Below are positions 7,654-16,317 of a stretch of 64,000 bases of DNA, one piece after another. The translations under genes were made by a program, and so were the position numbers. The notes under the pieces are model-generated. The model ran no database searches. It was not told the origin of the DNA and worked only from the letters and a program-made list of their open reading frames with translations. Within the stretch, counting starts at the first letter, position 1; each line of letters starts with the position of its first letter. Source of the stretch: Paenibacillus polymyxa (lineage in GTDB: Bacteria > Bacillota > Bacilli > Paenibacillales > Paenibacillaceae); the NCBI RefSeq assembly GCF_018614975.1, contig NZ_JAGGNR010000037.1, positions 38,059 to 102,058 on the forward strand, written 5' to 3'.

Positions 7654-8967
7654 CTACGACAAACGTACGTAAAATGTTGCACCCTCTCCGACCACGCTTC
7701 GAGCATACACCTCTCCTTTGTGCTGATCCACAATGGAGCGAGCAATCGCGAGACCCAGACCATGCCCACCATGTTTGCGTGCTCTTGAAGAATCGGTGCG
7801 ATAGAATCGATCGAAGATCCGATCCAGATGTTCCGGTGCAATGCCTTCACCTGTGTTGGACACGGCCAGCATGACATCATTATTCTGTTTCTGGAGCGTG
7901 ACGTTCACGGCGCCTTTTGGACCGGAATACTTCACAGCATTATCAAGCAGGATCAGAATGACCTGTTTGATCTGCTCACTGTTCCCATGAACCGTAAGAT
8001 TCGGCTCAATGCTGTAATCGAGGGAGATGTTTTTCTCAAATATAACGGCCTCCATCGGCAAAATAATACTCTCTACCGCATCGCTCATATTAAACTTCGC
8101 ATGAATCATCGTGGAGCGTGAGTCATCCATCTGTGTCAGATAGAGCAGATCATTCGTAAGTCCGGTCATACGCTCGGTTTCCGACTTGATATAGTGAAGC
8201 CATTTCGCCTGGTTCGCTATGGTATCCTCCTGATTCGCCAGTAACACGTCAGCATTGGTATTGATGATCGCCAGAGGTGTCTTCAGCTCATGTGAAGCAT
8301 CCCCGATGAATTGTTTTTGCTTCTCAAACGCTTCTCTGACTGGCGCAATGGAGCGATTCGCAAAATAACGGCTCAAGAAGTAGATCACAATCAACATAAC
8401 CAGTCCGACAACAGCAAATGTATAGATCAGATTTGTAAGAATACCTTGTTGTGCCGTCACATCAATGAATACGATCATATGCCCGTCACCGCTCGGATCA
8501 ACCACATAGGCCCAGTCCGTTCCATCCAGCGCAAATTGCCCCGTCTGCCGTTCCGATCCACCTACTTTATCCTGGTCAACCTTTTGCAGTGCCTCGGTGT
8601 AGAACGTATCTTCCATATCAAATCGAGAATGCGTATCCGTAATCTTCCACTGATCATCCGTCATGATCATGAACGACACGGAACGTGCCGGTGGTGAGTT
8701 GGGATCACCTCCCGGGCCTCCATTATCACCGCCCATGGCATCAGAGGGAAACGAATCTGAACCAGAACCCTGCCCTTCCCCGCGCGGCATCTTGGAAGAA
8801 TTATTGGGACTGTGATAGAAATCAGACACCTTGTACAACTCCATATTTGTCTCACGTTGCACATTCTGATAAGTAATCGTATAGATCGTCGCAAATGCCA
8901 CCAGCATCATAATGGAGATCGACACCAGATTCACGATCAGGAATCGATTTCGGAGTTTCTTGAACAT
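7654..8967 (-). CDS. Sensor histidine kinase
   Basis: This 437-aa membrane kinase has TM helices at about 10-32 and 180-200. An extracytoplasmic loop of roughly 145 residues separates them, unusually rich in Gly, Pro and Asp (GEGQGSGSD, GGDNGGPGGDPNSPP). The phosphoacceptor is His226 in SHELKTP. The N box (LLDNAVKYS), G1 (FDRFYRTDSSR) and G2 (GGHGLGLAI) of the HATPase domain are complete. No clear HAMP domain is seen. The ATG overlaps the response regulator stop (ATGA). The low-complexity loop may sense a cell-surface polymer or cation, but that is inference. The neighbours across the divergent promoter are probable targets. Confidence 0.93.
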   Translation of the reverse strand: MFKKLRNRFLIVNLVSISIMMLVAFATIYTITYQNVQRETNMELYKVSDFYHSPNNSSKMPRGEGQGSGSDSFPSDAMGGDNGGPGGDPNSPPARSVSFMIMTDDQWKITDTHSRFDMEDTFYTEALQKVDQDKVGGSERQTGQFALDGTDWAYVVDPSGDGHMIVFIDVTAQQGILTNLIYTFAVVGLVMLIVIYFLSRYFANRSIAPVREAFEKQKQFIGDASHELKTPLAIINTNADVLLANQEDTIANQAKWLHYIKSETERMTGLTNDLLYLTQMDDSRSTMIHAKFNMSDAVESIILPMEAVIFEKNISLDYSIEPNLTVHGNSEQIKQVILILLDNAVKYSGPKGAVNVTLQKQNNDVMLAVSNTGEGIAPEHLDRIFDRFYRTDSSRARKHGGHGLGLAIARSIVDQHKGEVYARSVVGEGATFYVRLS

Positions 8968-9647
8968 CAGGACGTCACCTCAAGTACATATCCGACACCC
9001 CGAATCGTGTTAATGCGGACGGCAGAGTTCAGAAAGGTTAATTTTTTGCGTAAAAACGAGATGTAGACCTCCACATTGTTATACTCCACTTCCGAATCAA
9101 ATCCCCATAACTTCTCAATAATCTGCTCTTTGGAGGTAATCGCCTGTCTGCGTGCAATCAACAGCTCCAGCAGCTCATTCTCCTTCAAGTTCAGCTTAAT
9201 CTCCTTACCCTGTACGCTCAGCTTCAATTGGGTTGTGTTCAATTCCATATCACCAAACTTCAGTCCATCCTCGGGAACCACTTCGCCCTTCCGCCTTAAG
9301 GCTGCACGAATCCGGGCCAGCAACTCCTCTGTGGCAAAGGGCTTGGCGATATAATCGTCGGCACCATAGTCCAGACCGGTGACTTTGTCCGACAATTCGC
9401 CCTTGGCGGTAAGCAGAATGACAGGTGTATGATTCCCTTCACTGCGAAGTTTCTTCAGGACGGTGATCCCGTCCATCTCCGGCATCATGATGTCGAGCAG
9501 TAACAGGTCGTAGATACCGCTCTGCGCATAATCGAACCCTGATCTGCCGTCGTGAACCATGTCCACGGAGTAGTTGTTTTTTTTCAAAATCTGCGATACA
9601 GCCTCTGCCAAATGAACCTCATCTTCCGCAATTAATATTCTCATCAT
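8967..9647 (-). CDS. OmpR/PhoB-family response regulator
   Basis: The 226-aa product has a receiver domain with acidic pocket EDE (8-10), phosphoacceptor Asp52 in LLLLDIMMPEMDG, and Lys in IAKPFA. A C-terminal winged helix follows (LNLKENELLELLI, WGFDSEVEYNNVEVYISFLRKK within it, ending IRGVGYVLEV). The first of two adjacent ATG codons is used here, with GAGG upstream. It is first in the operon, overlapped by the kinase. A tandem DNA box upstream of its own promoter is repeated in front of the polyphosphate-type operon, so both are probably its targets. Confidence 0.95.
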   Translation of the reverse strand: MMRILIAEDEVHLAEAVSQILKKNNYSVDMVHDGRSGFDYAQSGIYDLLLLDIMMPEMDGITVLKKLRSEGNHTPVILLTAKGELSDKVTGLDYGADDYIAKPFATEELLARIRAALRRKGEVVPEDGLKFGDMELNTTQLKLSVQGKEIKLNLKENELLELLIARRQAITSKEQIIEKLWGFDSEVEYNNVEVYISFLRKKLTFLNSAVRINTIRGVGYVLEVTS

Positions 9648-9703
9648 CTATTCATTCCTCTGCTTGAATTATTCATCTTCATAAATGCTGTATGGTATCG
9701 CCT

Positions 9704-9736
9704 ATTCTATCAATTAAACCTTGAATTAATCTTAAT
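9704..9736 (-). promoter_or_regulatory. Response-regulator tandem box and -10 of the TCS operon
   Basis: On the minus strand, ATTAAGATT (9728-9736) and TTCAAGGTT (9717-9725) form a direct repeat with an 11-bp period. Seven nucleotides later comes TAGAAT (9704-9709), a good -10. The layout matches an OmpR-type activated promoter and is nearly identical to the one at 9987-10019. Confidence 0.65.
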
Positions 9737-9754
9737 ATTTTTTTGTGCAGCAAC

Positions 9755-9946
9755 TATTTAAATTGAACAAAAGAATATTTACACTTGCCACTACGATGAC
9801 AGAATAACCTTCCAATCGCTGTTATCCCCAGATTTTTTGATTCCCTTTTGAGAGGTGAAAATCCAGGGATAAAGGCGAACGCTCCGCTTTTTCAGGTTAT
9901 TTCTGTCCTCTCCGTTCTCGTGTAAATGTTTAGTTCAATTTTTATA
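9755..9946. repeat. MITE-like palindromic repeat, copy B
   Basis: This 192-bp relative of the element at 4497-4687 is inserted in reverse orientation. Terminal inverted repeats end in ATATTTACAC (9775-9784) and GTGTAAATGTTTAG (9920-9933). Shared interior blocks include GATAAAGGCGAACGCTCCGC and CAATCGCTGTTATCCCCAG. It sits between two divergent promoters with matching response-regulator boxes, so it lengthens the intergenic region without destroying either box. It contains no ORF. Confidence 0.75.
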
Positions 9947-9986
9947 TTATAGGAAGGTAAAAAAATGTTAACGCAATGTAAAACCA

Positions 9987-10019
9987 TTTAAGATTCATTC
10001 AAGGTTGGCGCTCTAAGAT
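9987..10019 (+). promoter_or_regulatory. Response-regulator tandem box and -10 of the VTC operon
   Basis: TTTAAGATT (9987-9995) and TTCAAGGTT (9998-10006) repeat with 11-bp spacing. The -10-like TAAGAT (10014-10019) follows after 7 nt, the same geometry as in front of the response regulator gene. The second half-site is identical at both loci and the first differs at one base. Confidence 0.65.
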
Positions 10020-10086
10020 ACAGACACGGAAGCAATACACGAGACAACATAACATACAATCCACCGACGAAAGGAATGAGTCCCAC

Positions 10087-10905
10087 ATGGCTATTGAAGT
10101 ATTCAACCGATATGAGAGCAAGTACCTTCTGACGGATGAGCAGTACGCACATTTCTACAATGACCTGCTGAAATACATGGAGCTGGATGCCTACAACAAG
10201 AAACATGAGTATTACTCCATCAGCAACCTGTACTTCGACACTCCGCAGGATTCGCTGATTCGCGCCAGTCTCTCCAAACCAAAATACAAGGAGAAGCTGA
10301 GACTGCGGGCTTATGGAATACCTGAAGAGAATGCCAAAGTGTATCTGGAGATCAAAAAGAAAGTCTTTGGCCTGGTGAACAAACGCAGAACAGCCTTGAA
10401 GCTGGATGAAGCTTACGAATTCGTTCGTTCGGGACAGGCGCCAGAGCTCGCGGATTACATGAACAAACAGGTTGTCGAGGAGATCAAATATTTCCTTCGG
10501 GTATACGATCTGGAACCAAAAGTGTATCTGGCGTATGAACGCAAAGCGCTTTTCGACAAGAACAGCCGCGATCTCCGCATTACCTTTGACACCAACATCC
10601 GCAGCCGCAGATACGATCTGAAGCTGGAACAGGGAGATTACGGTGAACCGCTGGTGAAGGACGGTCGATGGCTGATGGAAGTGAAAGCCGAGAAAACCGT
10701 TCCGATGTGGCTGTCACAACTGCTGTCCGAACATGGACTGTACCGTACCGGATTCTCTAAATACGGCAACGAGTTCAGACATTTAGTGAGAACAACCAAC
10801 CTGAATTATCAGACGGAGCGCCTCCTTGTACCAGGTACCGACTTCAACCCATCCATAGAACAAGATAAAACGATTATAGAAAGAGAGCGTGTCCTATATG
10901 CTTGA
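10087..10905 (+). CDS. VTC-domain polyphosphate polymerase-like protein
   Basis: This 272-aa protein matches the VTC (triphosphate tunnel) fold that makes polyphosphate from ATP in eukaryotic VTC4. Tunnel-type basic and acidic residues are visible: RYESKYLL near residue 8, KLRLRAYG near 74, YLEIKKKVFG near 88, NKRRTAL, RITFDTNIRSR near 165, LMEVKAEKT near 198 and GFSKYG near 226. The ATG lies after a weak AAAGGAATGAGTCCCAC ribosome site. Its 3' end overlaps the DUF4956 gene by 17 nt, so the two are co-translated. Polyphosphate synthesis is a family-based inference. Bacterial members are poorly characterised. Confidence 0.85.
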   Translation: MAIEVFNRYESKYLLTDEQYAHFYNDLLKYMELDAYNKKHEYYSISNLYFDTPQDSLIRASLSKPKYKEKLRLRAYGIPEENAKVYLEIKKKVFGLVNKRRTALKLDEAYEFVRSGQAPELADYMNKQVVEEIKYFLRVYDLEPKVYLAYERKALFDKNSRDLRITFDTNIRSRRYDLKLEQGDYGEPLVKDGRWLMEVKAEKTVPMWLSQLLSEHGLYRTGFSKYGNEFRHLVRTTNLNYQTERLLVPGTDFNPSIEQDKTIIERERVLYA

Positions 10906-11578
10906 TTCCCTGTTCAGTTCAGCCCTAACCGATACCAACCTGACATTTAACAACGCAGTCATCACCATTGGTCTTGCCATCATTCTGGGGTTAATCATCA
11001 GCCTCACCTACATGAAGACCAACCAAAGCACATATTCCCAAAGCTTTACTTTAACGATGGTCGTCCTGCCTGTCATTGTCGCGATCATCATCCTGCTCAT
11101 CGGCAGCAACATCGCTCGAGCATTCAGCTTGGCAGGTGCCTTCTCCATCATCCGTTTCCGAAGTGCCCCTGGTGATCCAAAGGACATTGCTTATGTATTG
11201 TTTACAATGGCTTCCGGTCTTGCCTGCGGTGTAGGCGCTTTTGGATACGCGGTGCTGTTCACCATTATCCTGTGTGTGCTGATGTTTGTCCTGAGTCGCT
11301 TCAACTTCGGTGGCAAGAAAAGTCAGCTGAAAACGCTGAAAGTCACCATTCCCGAGAACTTGAGCTATGAAGAAGCACTTAATGAAGTGTTCCATACATT
11401 CAACATACCTTTTGATCTTAAAAAAATCAGAACGACCGAACTCGGCAGTCTGTATGAGCTGGTCTACAGTGTAACCATTCACGAAAGTGTTAGCCAAAAG
11501 GAATTCCTCGATGCGATCCGTACACGGAACGGCAACCTGGATATCTCGTTAACCATGAGTCCAACAACGGAATATTAA
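10889..11578 (+). CDS. DUF4956 membrane protein
   Basis: A 229-aa protein with four or so TM helices in the first 140 residues (for example FTLTMVVLPVIVAIIILLIG near 52). The family-typical loop FSLAGAFSIIRFRSAPGDPKD lies near 79-99, followed by a soluble C-terminal domain of about 85 residues. DUF4956 proteins commonly sit next to VTC-domain genes, as here with a 17-nt overlap. A membrane partner or channel for the polymerase is plausible but unproven. Confidence 0.85.
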   Translation: MSYMLDSLFSSALTDTNLTFNNAVITIGLAIILGLIISLTYMKTNQSTYSQSFTLTMVVLPVIVAIIILLIGSNIARAFSLAGAFSIIRFRSAPGDPKDIAYVLFTMASGLACGVGAFGYAVLFTIILCVLMFVLSRFNFGGKKSQLKTLKVTIPENLSYEEALNEVFHTFNIPFDLKKIRTTELGSLYELVYSVTIHESVSQKEFLDAIRTRNGNLDISLTMSPTTEY

Positions 11579-11605
11579 TTTATAATTCGAAGGGAACGAT
11601 CCATT

Positions 11606-13912
11606 ATGAAGAAAAACATGATAACAGGTAGCAAACTTTGGTCCATCGCTATGATTACCAGCCTACTCGCAGCATGCAGTTCACCAGCAACCACAAGCAC
11701 AACGGCGAATGCCGCAACGTCAACGACAGGAACAACCAAAACGGTATCTGTCAGCGAGCAAACTTCTGTGAAATATGCAGATCTGGTCTCTCCGGATGCT
11801 GACGATACCAACATTAGCTGGAGTGAGGCAGATTCCACAGCGATTAAGTTGAACGGTACAACTGCAACGGTAACCGGTTCGGGCGCCAAAGCAGCCAGTG
11901 GCTCAGTAACCATCACTGAAGCAGGCACTTACGTACTTAGCGGTGAGTTAACCGACGGCCAGATCGTGGTCAATGTTGCTGATAAGGGTACCGTTCATCT
12001 CGTATTAAACGGAGCAACCATCCATGATAATGACAGTGCCGCAATCTATATTCAGAAAGCTGGTAAAGCGGTGATTACACTCGAAAAAGGAACCAAGAAT
12101 ACCGTTTCCGATGGTAAAACGTATGTGTACGCCGACGCTACAACAGACGAGCCTGATGCTGCAATCTTCAGCAAAGCGGATCTTACATTCAACGGTACAG
12201 GTCAATTGACCGTCACAGGTAACTATAATGAAGGTATTACGAGCAAGGATGATCTGAAGATCATTAGTGGTAACATCCGTGTCAAAGCAGCCGATGATGG
12301 TATCAAAGGTAAGGATATGGTCGCCATCCAAGCGGGTACCATCACCATTGAAGCCGAAGGCGACGGTATTAAATCAACCAATGACACAGATACCACCAAA
12401 GGCTTCGTTGCCATCGCAGGAGGTACCTTCGATATTCAGAGTGGCAATGACGGTATTCAAGCCGAAACCGCACTTGTTACGGATGGCGGCACATACAACA
12501 TTGTAACTGCCGGTGGTAGCGCCAATGCATCAGCCAAAGTAGAAGAAGGTCCATTTGGTGGCGGTGGCGGTGGATGGGGTGGCGGAACACCTCCAACGGA
12601 TATGGGCACACCACCGGATGGCGAACCTCCTGCAGATATGCCGGAGATGCCTAATAACAGCGTTACGAATGCAGGTGCTAATACAAACGGCGCAGCAGCA
12701 TCCAACTCTGCCAACACAACAACAACAACAACGGATAACAATGCCGATGCGGACACAGCAACAACAGCAACCGAGTCCACAAGTGCCAAAGCACTCAAAG
12801 CAGGTACAGACCTTACGGTTAATAGTGGTACGTATACCATTGATTCCATGGATGATTCCCTGCACAGCAACAATAACGTGACAGTCAATGACGGAACATT
12901 CAACATTGAATCCGGTGATGACGGCATTCATGCCGATCAGGCACTTACGATTAACGGCGGAACCATCACGATTGTGAAGAGTTATGAAGGACTTGAAGGA
13001 GCAAATATTACCCTGAATGATGGGGATGTGGATGTAACAGCATCCGATGATGGCGTAAATGCTGCAGGTGGGGAGACGGAAACAACTGCGAATACAGCGG
13101 CAAGTACAGATCGCGCGACTACAGCAACCGATGCAACAACGACATCCAACATCTCTGTAACCGAAACGACAGGTACAACATCAACTACCGATCAGGCATC
13201 CCAAGGTACGGCTGCTACTCAGCAAGGGCGTGGACCGGGCGGTATGGGCGGTTCAGCAGCGAGTAATAACGAATTCCACATTAACGGCGGCTCCCTCAAG
13301 GTGAACGCAGGTGGTGACGGACTGGATTCCAATGGTTCCATTAATATGACGGGCGGAACGGTTATTGTGAACGGTCCAACGAATAGCGGCAACGGAGCAT
13401 TGGATTATGACGGCACATTTGAAATCAGTGGTGGATACTTGGTAGCTGCTGGCAGCTCGGGTATGGCACAAGGAACATCCGATGCGTCTACGCAAAATAC
13501 CATTGTGATGACATTCCCTGCAACACAAAAAGCTGGAACACTTGTACATGTACAAGATAGCCAAGGCAACAACATTCTGACGTTTGCTCCGGCAAAAGAT
13601 TATCAAACCGTGGTTGTCAGCTCACCGGATCTTGCGAAAGATGGCTCCTATGTAATCTACTCCGGTGGTACGTCTACAGGTAAAGCCGTGGATGGACTCT
13701 ACACAGACGGTACCTATAGTGGCGGAACTCAAGTGGTTGCATTCCAATCGACCAGTAATGTGACTTGGGTGAATGAATCTGGTGTAACCACAGCCAATAC
13801 AGGTATGGGTGGTCCTGGTGGCAGTGGACAAGGCGGATTCGGAGGAGGCAGAAACAGATCCCAATCCGGTACAACCTCTGACAGCACTGGCACTACCGAT
13901 TCTGCAAAATAA
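11606..13912 (+). CDS. Large lipoprotein with Cthe_2159-like carbohydrate-binding domain
   Basis: This 768-aa surface lipoprotein has a lipobox LLAAC ending at Cys23. It is built of repeated short motifs of the DDGI(H/K/Q) type (ADDGIKGKDMVAI, GDGIKSTND, GNDGIQAETALV, GDDGIHADQALTI, SDDGVNAAGG). These are characteristic of the Cthe_2159 beta-helix, a family known to bind acidic polygalacturonate. Low-complexity Gly/Pro and Thr/Ala/Asn linkers (near 315-395 and 490-550) break the helix. A Gly-rich tail follows a GTSTGKAVDGLYTDGTY segment. It is 27 nt downstream of DUF4956 with ribosome site GAAGGGAACGATCCATT. It is likely the wall- or polymer-binding partner of the VTC operon. A CotH-type kinase, often found in such clusters, is not present. 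Confidence 0.85.
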   Translation: MKKNMITGSKLWSIAMITSLLAACSSPATTSTTANAATSTTGTTKTVSVSEQTSVKYADLVSPDADDTNISWSEADSTAIKLNGTTATVTGSGAKAASGSVTITEAGTYVLSGELTDGQIVVNVADKGTVHLVLNGATIHDNDSAAIYIQKAGKAVITLEKGTKNTVSDGKTYVYADATTDEPDAAIFSKADLTFNGTGQLTVTGNYNEGITSKDDLKIISGNIRVKAADDGIKGKDMVAIQAGTITIEAEGDGIKSTNDTDTTKGFVAIAGGTFDIQSGNDGIQAETALVTDGGTYNIVTAGGSANASAKVEEGPFGGGGGGWGGGTPPTDMGTPPDGEPPADMPEMPNNSVTNAGANTNGAAASNSANTTTTTTDNNADADTATTATESTSAKALKAGTDLTVNSGTYTIDSMDDSLHSNNNVTVNDGTFNIESGDDGIHADQALTINGGTITIVKSYEGLEGANITLNDGDVDVTASDDGVNAAGGETETTANTAASTDRATTATDATTTSNISVTETTGTTSTTDQASQGTAATQQGRGPGGMGGSAASNNEFHINGGSLKVNAGGDGLDSNGSINMTGGTVIVNGPTNSGNGALDYDGTFEISGGYLVAAGSSGMAQGTSDASTQNTIVMTFPATQKAGTLVHVQDSQGNNILTFAPAKDYQTVVVSSPDLAKDGSYVIYSGGTSTGKAVDGLYTDGTYSGGTQVVAFQSTSNVTWVNESGVTTANTGMGGPGGSGQGGFGGGRNRSQSGTTSDSTGTTDSAK

Positions 13913-13955
13913 GACTAATGCTGAGCGATAGAGTATAACACGCGTCTGAAGCGAA

Positions 13956-14006
13956 ACGAAAAAGGCTCCGAAATCACTTTCACAGTGAGTTCGGAGCCTT
14001 TTTCGT
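13956..14006. terminator. Bidirectional terminator between lipoprotein and methyltransferase genes
   Basis: A stem ACGAAAAAGGCTCCGAA pairs with TTCGGAGCCTTTTTCGT, with a smaller ACTTTCACAGTGAGT loop region. A- and T-runs flank both sides, so it can serve both convergent genes. Confidence 0.88.
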
Positions 14007-14069
14007 TATTCTTTTGGAAACAGGATTAGAGCGCTTCTGCTCAAGGGAATGTCGGTACACTCCTTTTCC

Positions 14070-14648
14070 TCAGAAGGTGTAGACATACACCTTAGTGCGC
14101 AGGGCATCTCGACATGTTATTGTGCGTAGCGGTTCTTTTCCTGGCAGGGCAAAACAGACGCTAATCACCTTGGCACCCGGCGGAAGCTCCCGACTGAACT
14201 TGTCCAGAAGTCGAGTCATGGCTCCCGGAAACAGATAACAGATGACACAATCCGCATGTTCATAGGAACTGGTGTAGATGTCTCCGCGCATGAAGCGCAG
14301 CCTGCCCTTGAGAGAGTACTTGTTTCCCTTGGCTCGACGTAAGCGAACACTGAGATAGGCAATCAGTTGGGAAGACCATAAGGGAATGATAGAATTTTCA
14401 ATCCCGGTCAGCCTTTTGCCAGGGCAATGCCTTACAACATCCAGTCCCAGTGTACCCCATCCGGAACCTGCTTCAATCACATCGCCGTACCCGGGAATCC
14501 AGTTCACCTCTTGAATGACCACCTGCCTGACGCGGCCGGATGTGGGCATCGGTGAAATCCCGTTTTTCCAACTGACGAGTACGATGGATATGACACCTAT
14601 CAATGTCACCACGGCAATCAGCCATGGAATCAGGTAAATGATGAACAT
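14070..14648 (-). CDS. Membrane-anchored class I SAM methyltransferase-like protein
   Basis: The 192-aa product has an N-terminal TM helix (IYLIPWLIAVVTLIGVISIVL) followed by a Rossmann methyltransferase core. Motif I is VIEAGSGWGTLGL near residue 62, an acidic GIEN follows strand 2, and RGDIY and CVICYLFPG match later motifs. The start is supported by AAAGGGATGAGTTC. It lies 25 nt downstream of the FHA regulator on the same strand, so the two form an operon. The substrate is unknown. Membrane location suggests a lipid or envelope target. Confidence 0.8.
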   Translation of the reverse strand: MFIIYLIPWLIAVVTLIGVISIVLVSWKNGISPMPTSGRVRQVVIQEVNWIPGYGDVIEAGSGWGTLGLDVVRHCPGKRLTGIENSIIPLWSSQLIAYLSVRLRRAKGNKYSLKGRLRFMRGDIYTSSYEHADCVICYLFPGAMTRLLDKFSRELPPGAKVISVCFALPGKEPLRTITCRDALRTKVYVYTF

Positions 14649-14673
14649 GAACTCATCCCTTTGTTATCACTCT

Positions 14674-15345
14674 TCATTCCGGCACATGAGACTTCATATA
14701 TACACCCTTTTTATAAACGGACTTGATGGTAAAATGTACACCCAGCTTGCGATTCGTCCGATATATTAACGAGTTAATCTCGTCGATCCCTACCGCTTCA
14801 CTCTCCAGCATGCTCCGCTCAGGCCACACCTGAGCCACAATCTGTTCCCTTGTCACAAAGTGATCCAGTTGACTATACAGCAGCTTGAACAGCTGATACT
14901 CCTTCTTGGACAGCGGAATCTCCACTTCACCAATCTGCACGGTTTGCAGGTGATCCTGCAAGCGTACACCCTCACCCAGCAGATCTGACACACGATATTC
15001 CCTCGTCTCTCCAAGATCCCCTTCAGCGCGAAGCTGGATCAAGCCGTTGACGAGCGTCAGGCTGTCTCCTTCGCCAAACGGATATTTCTCATAGGGAACG
15101 AGGCGCTGCCCGTTCAGTTCGGTTCCATTTTTGCTATCCAGATCCTCAATCCATAACTGTTGCTGTACATCATAATGAATGCGGCAATGCCGCTTCGATA
15201 TCATCTGATTATAGACAGACAAGTCCAATTCACTACCGCCTGTGTAACGTCCCACCGTAATGGAGCGACCTTGGCTTACATAAGCGAATGAGCCGTCACT
15301 TTCCTGTCCTGGCGTACGAATGACGATTTTTGCCGTCTCCCGCAT
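14674..15345 (-). CDS. FHA domain-winged helix transcriptional regulator
   Basis: A 223-aa fusion. Residues about 5-100 form an FHA phosphothreonine-binding domain (ITVGR near 29, ISKRHCRI near 50, DLDSKNGTELNG near 69-80). Residues 130-220 form an OmpR-type winged helix (IPLSKKEYQLFKLLYSQ, NSLIYRTNRKLG, KGVYMK). There is no receiver domain. This architecture resembles mycobacterial EmbR-type regulators in reverse domain order and would read Ser/Thr-kinase phosphorylation directly. No kinase is encoded nearby. The start has GGGAGAATAAC. It is the first gene of the pair with the methyltransferase. Confidence 0.88.
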   Translation of the reverse strand: MRETAKIVIRTPGQESDGSFAYVSQGRSITVGRYTGGSELDLSVYNQMISKRHCRIHYDVQQQLWIEDLDSKNGTELNGQRLVPYEKYPFGEGDSLTLVNGLIQLRAEGDLGETREYRVSDLLGEGVRLQDHLQTVQIGEVEIPLSKKEYQLFKLLYSQLDHFVTREQIVAQVWPERSMLESEAVGIDEINSLIYRTNRKLGVHFTIKSVYKKGVYMKSHVPE

Positions 15346-15578
15346 GTTATTCTCCCACCTTCAATGATCACTCACTCGATCTCTATAAACATTTCATAAC
15401 AATAATGATAAGATCATCAGATTTGTTCCATTGTTTGCACCGCTATAGTTCAATATAGTGGTATACAGGAACGATTTTTGTTCGGTTCTACTCACTCTAC
15501 TATACCAGACGTTGTGCTTTTTTTCTCATGACGGCCTTATGTCTACTTTAGCTCATTCAACAAGAGAGGTACCTTCCT

Positions 15579-15734
15579 ATGAACAAAAAAAATATTTTCA
15601 TATACGTGTTGCTCGCCTTTGCCCTGTCCATGACATTAACCGTGCTCTCCCGTATGAACGATGATGGCGGAGAATCACTGAAAGGCACATCGGCTTCCGA
15701 AAACTCATGGTTACAAATGAAGATCCAACCCTAA
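15579..15734 (+). CDS. Small membrane peptide, 51 aa
   Basis: A short ORF starts at ATG 15579 with GAGAGGT 8 nt upstream. The product begins MNKKNIFIYVLLAFALSMTL, a single hydrophobic helix after a basic N-terminus. A polar tail follows (RMNDDGGESLKGTSASENS) ending WLQMKIQP. It is either a one-helix membrane protein or a secreted small peptide. It is divergent from the FHA gene. I do not recognise it. Confidence 0.5.
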   Translation: MNKKNIFIYVLLAFALSMTLTVLSRMNDDGGESLKGTSASENSWLQMKIQP

Positions 15735-16317
15735 GTCTACTCTATTATAACGTGATCTCTGCGCAAAACGTTTCACGAATGTCATATTAGGCTAACCTAC
15801 AACCTGTGTTAAATATTGATTTTATAACTTTGAGGGGACCATAATAGAATGTAATCTATAAATAGTATTTTTAATTAGAATATTTGCTTTTAGTCATTGC
15901 TGAAAAAAATGAACTTTGCCTAACCAAAGTGCTATACATTGGATCTCTCAAGGGGAATAGACAACTGAATTGAAGTATCTAATAAATATACTAATGGATC
16001 AAAATGAGATTTAATGAATATGTAATTAATTGTCTTCACCAAGAATAAAATTTCTTTCTAATAGATTGCATTGATAACTTTACAAGAGGATTTTAAACCA
16101 TTGTATGGATGGGTGATTGGGTTATATGAGGATAAGAAGAATCTAACGATCAGTTATTTTAAAGTGAAAGTTTTGCATTTAGGATTGGCCTACCTTTTTT
16201 TCACCGTCTGTTCTATTTATAAATCTTATATTATCTAAAGTTATTTCGAATAGGATGACTCCTTTTATTCAGAAGTCATCCTATCCCTAGGTAAAATGAA
16301 TATAACTGTCTTTAATT
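15735..16317. other. AT-rich spacer with no recognised gene
   Basis: About 580 nt of AT-rich sequence marks the left edge of an AT-rich island. I see no ORF with a ribosome site, no structured RNA and no element ends. Confidence 0.5.

Noticed and set aside
12530..12931. Cys-rich ORF on the minus strand
   Set aside because: It is produced by repeated ACA/GCA codons of the lipoprotein gene in antisense.
11575..13900. Several ORFs of 60-156 codons opposite the large lipoprotein gene
   Set aside because: They are low-complexity shadows of Thr/Ala/Gly-rich codons, with no ribosome sites.
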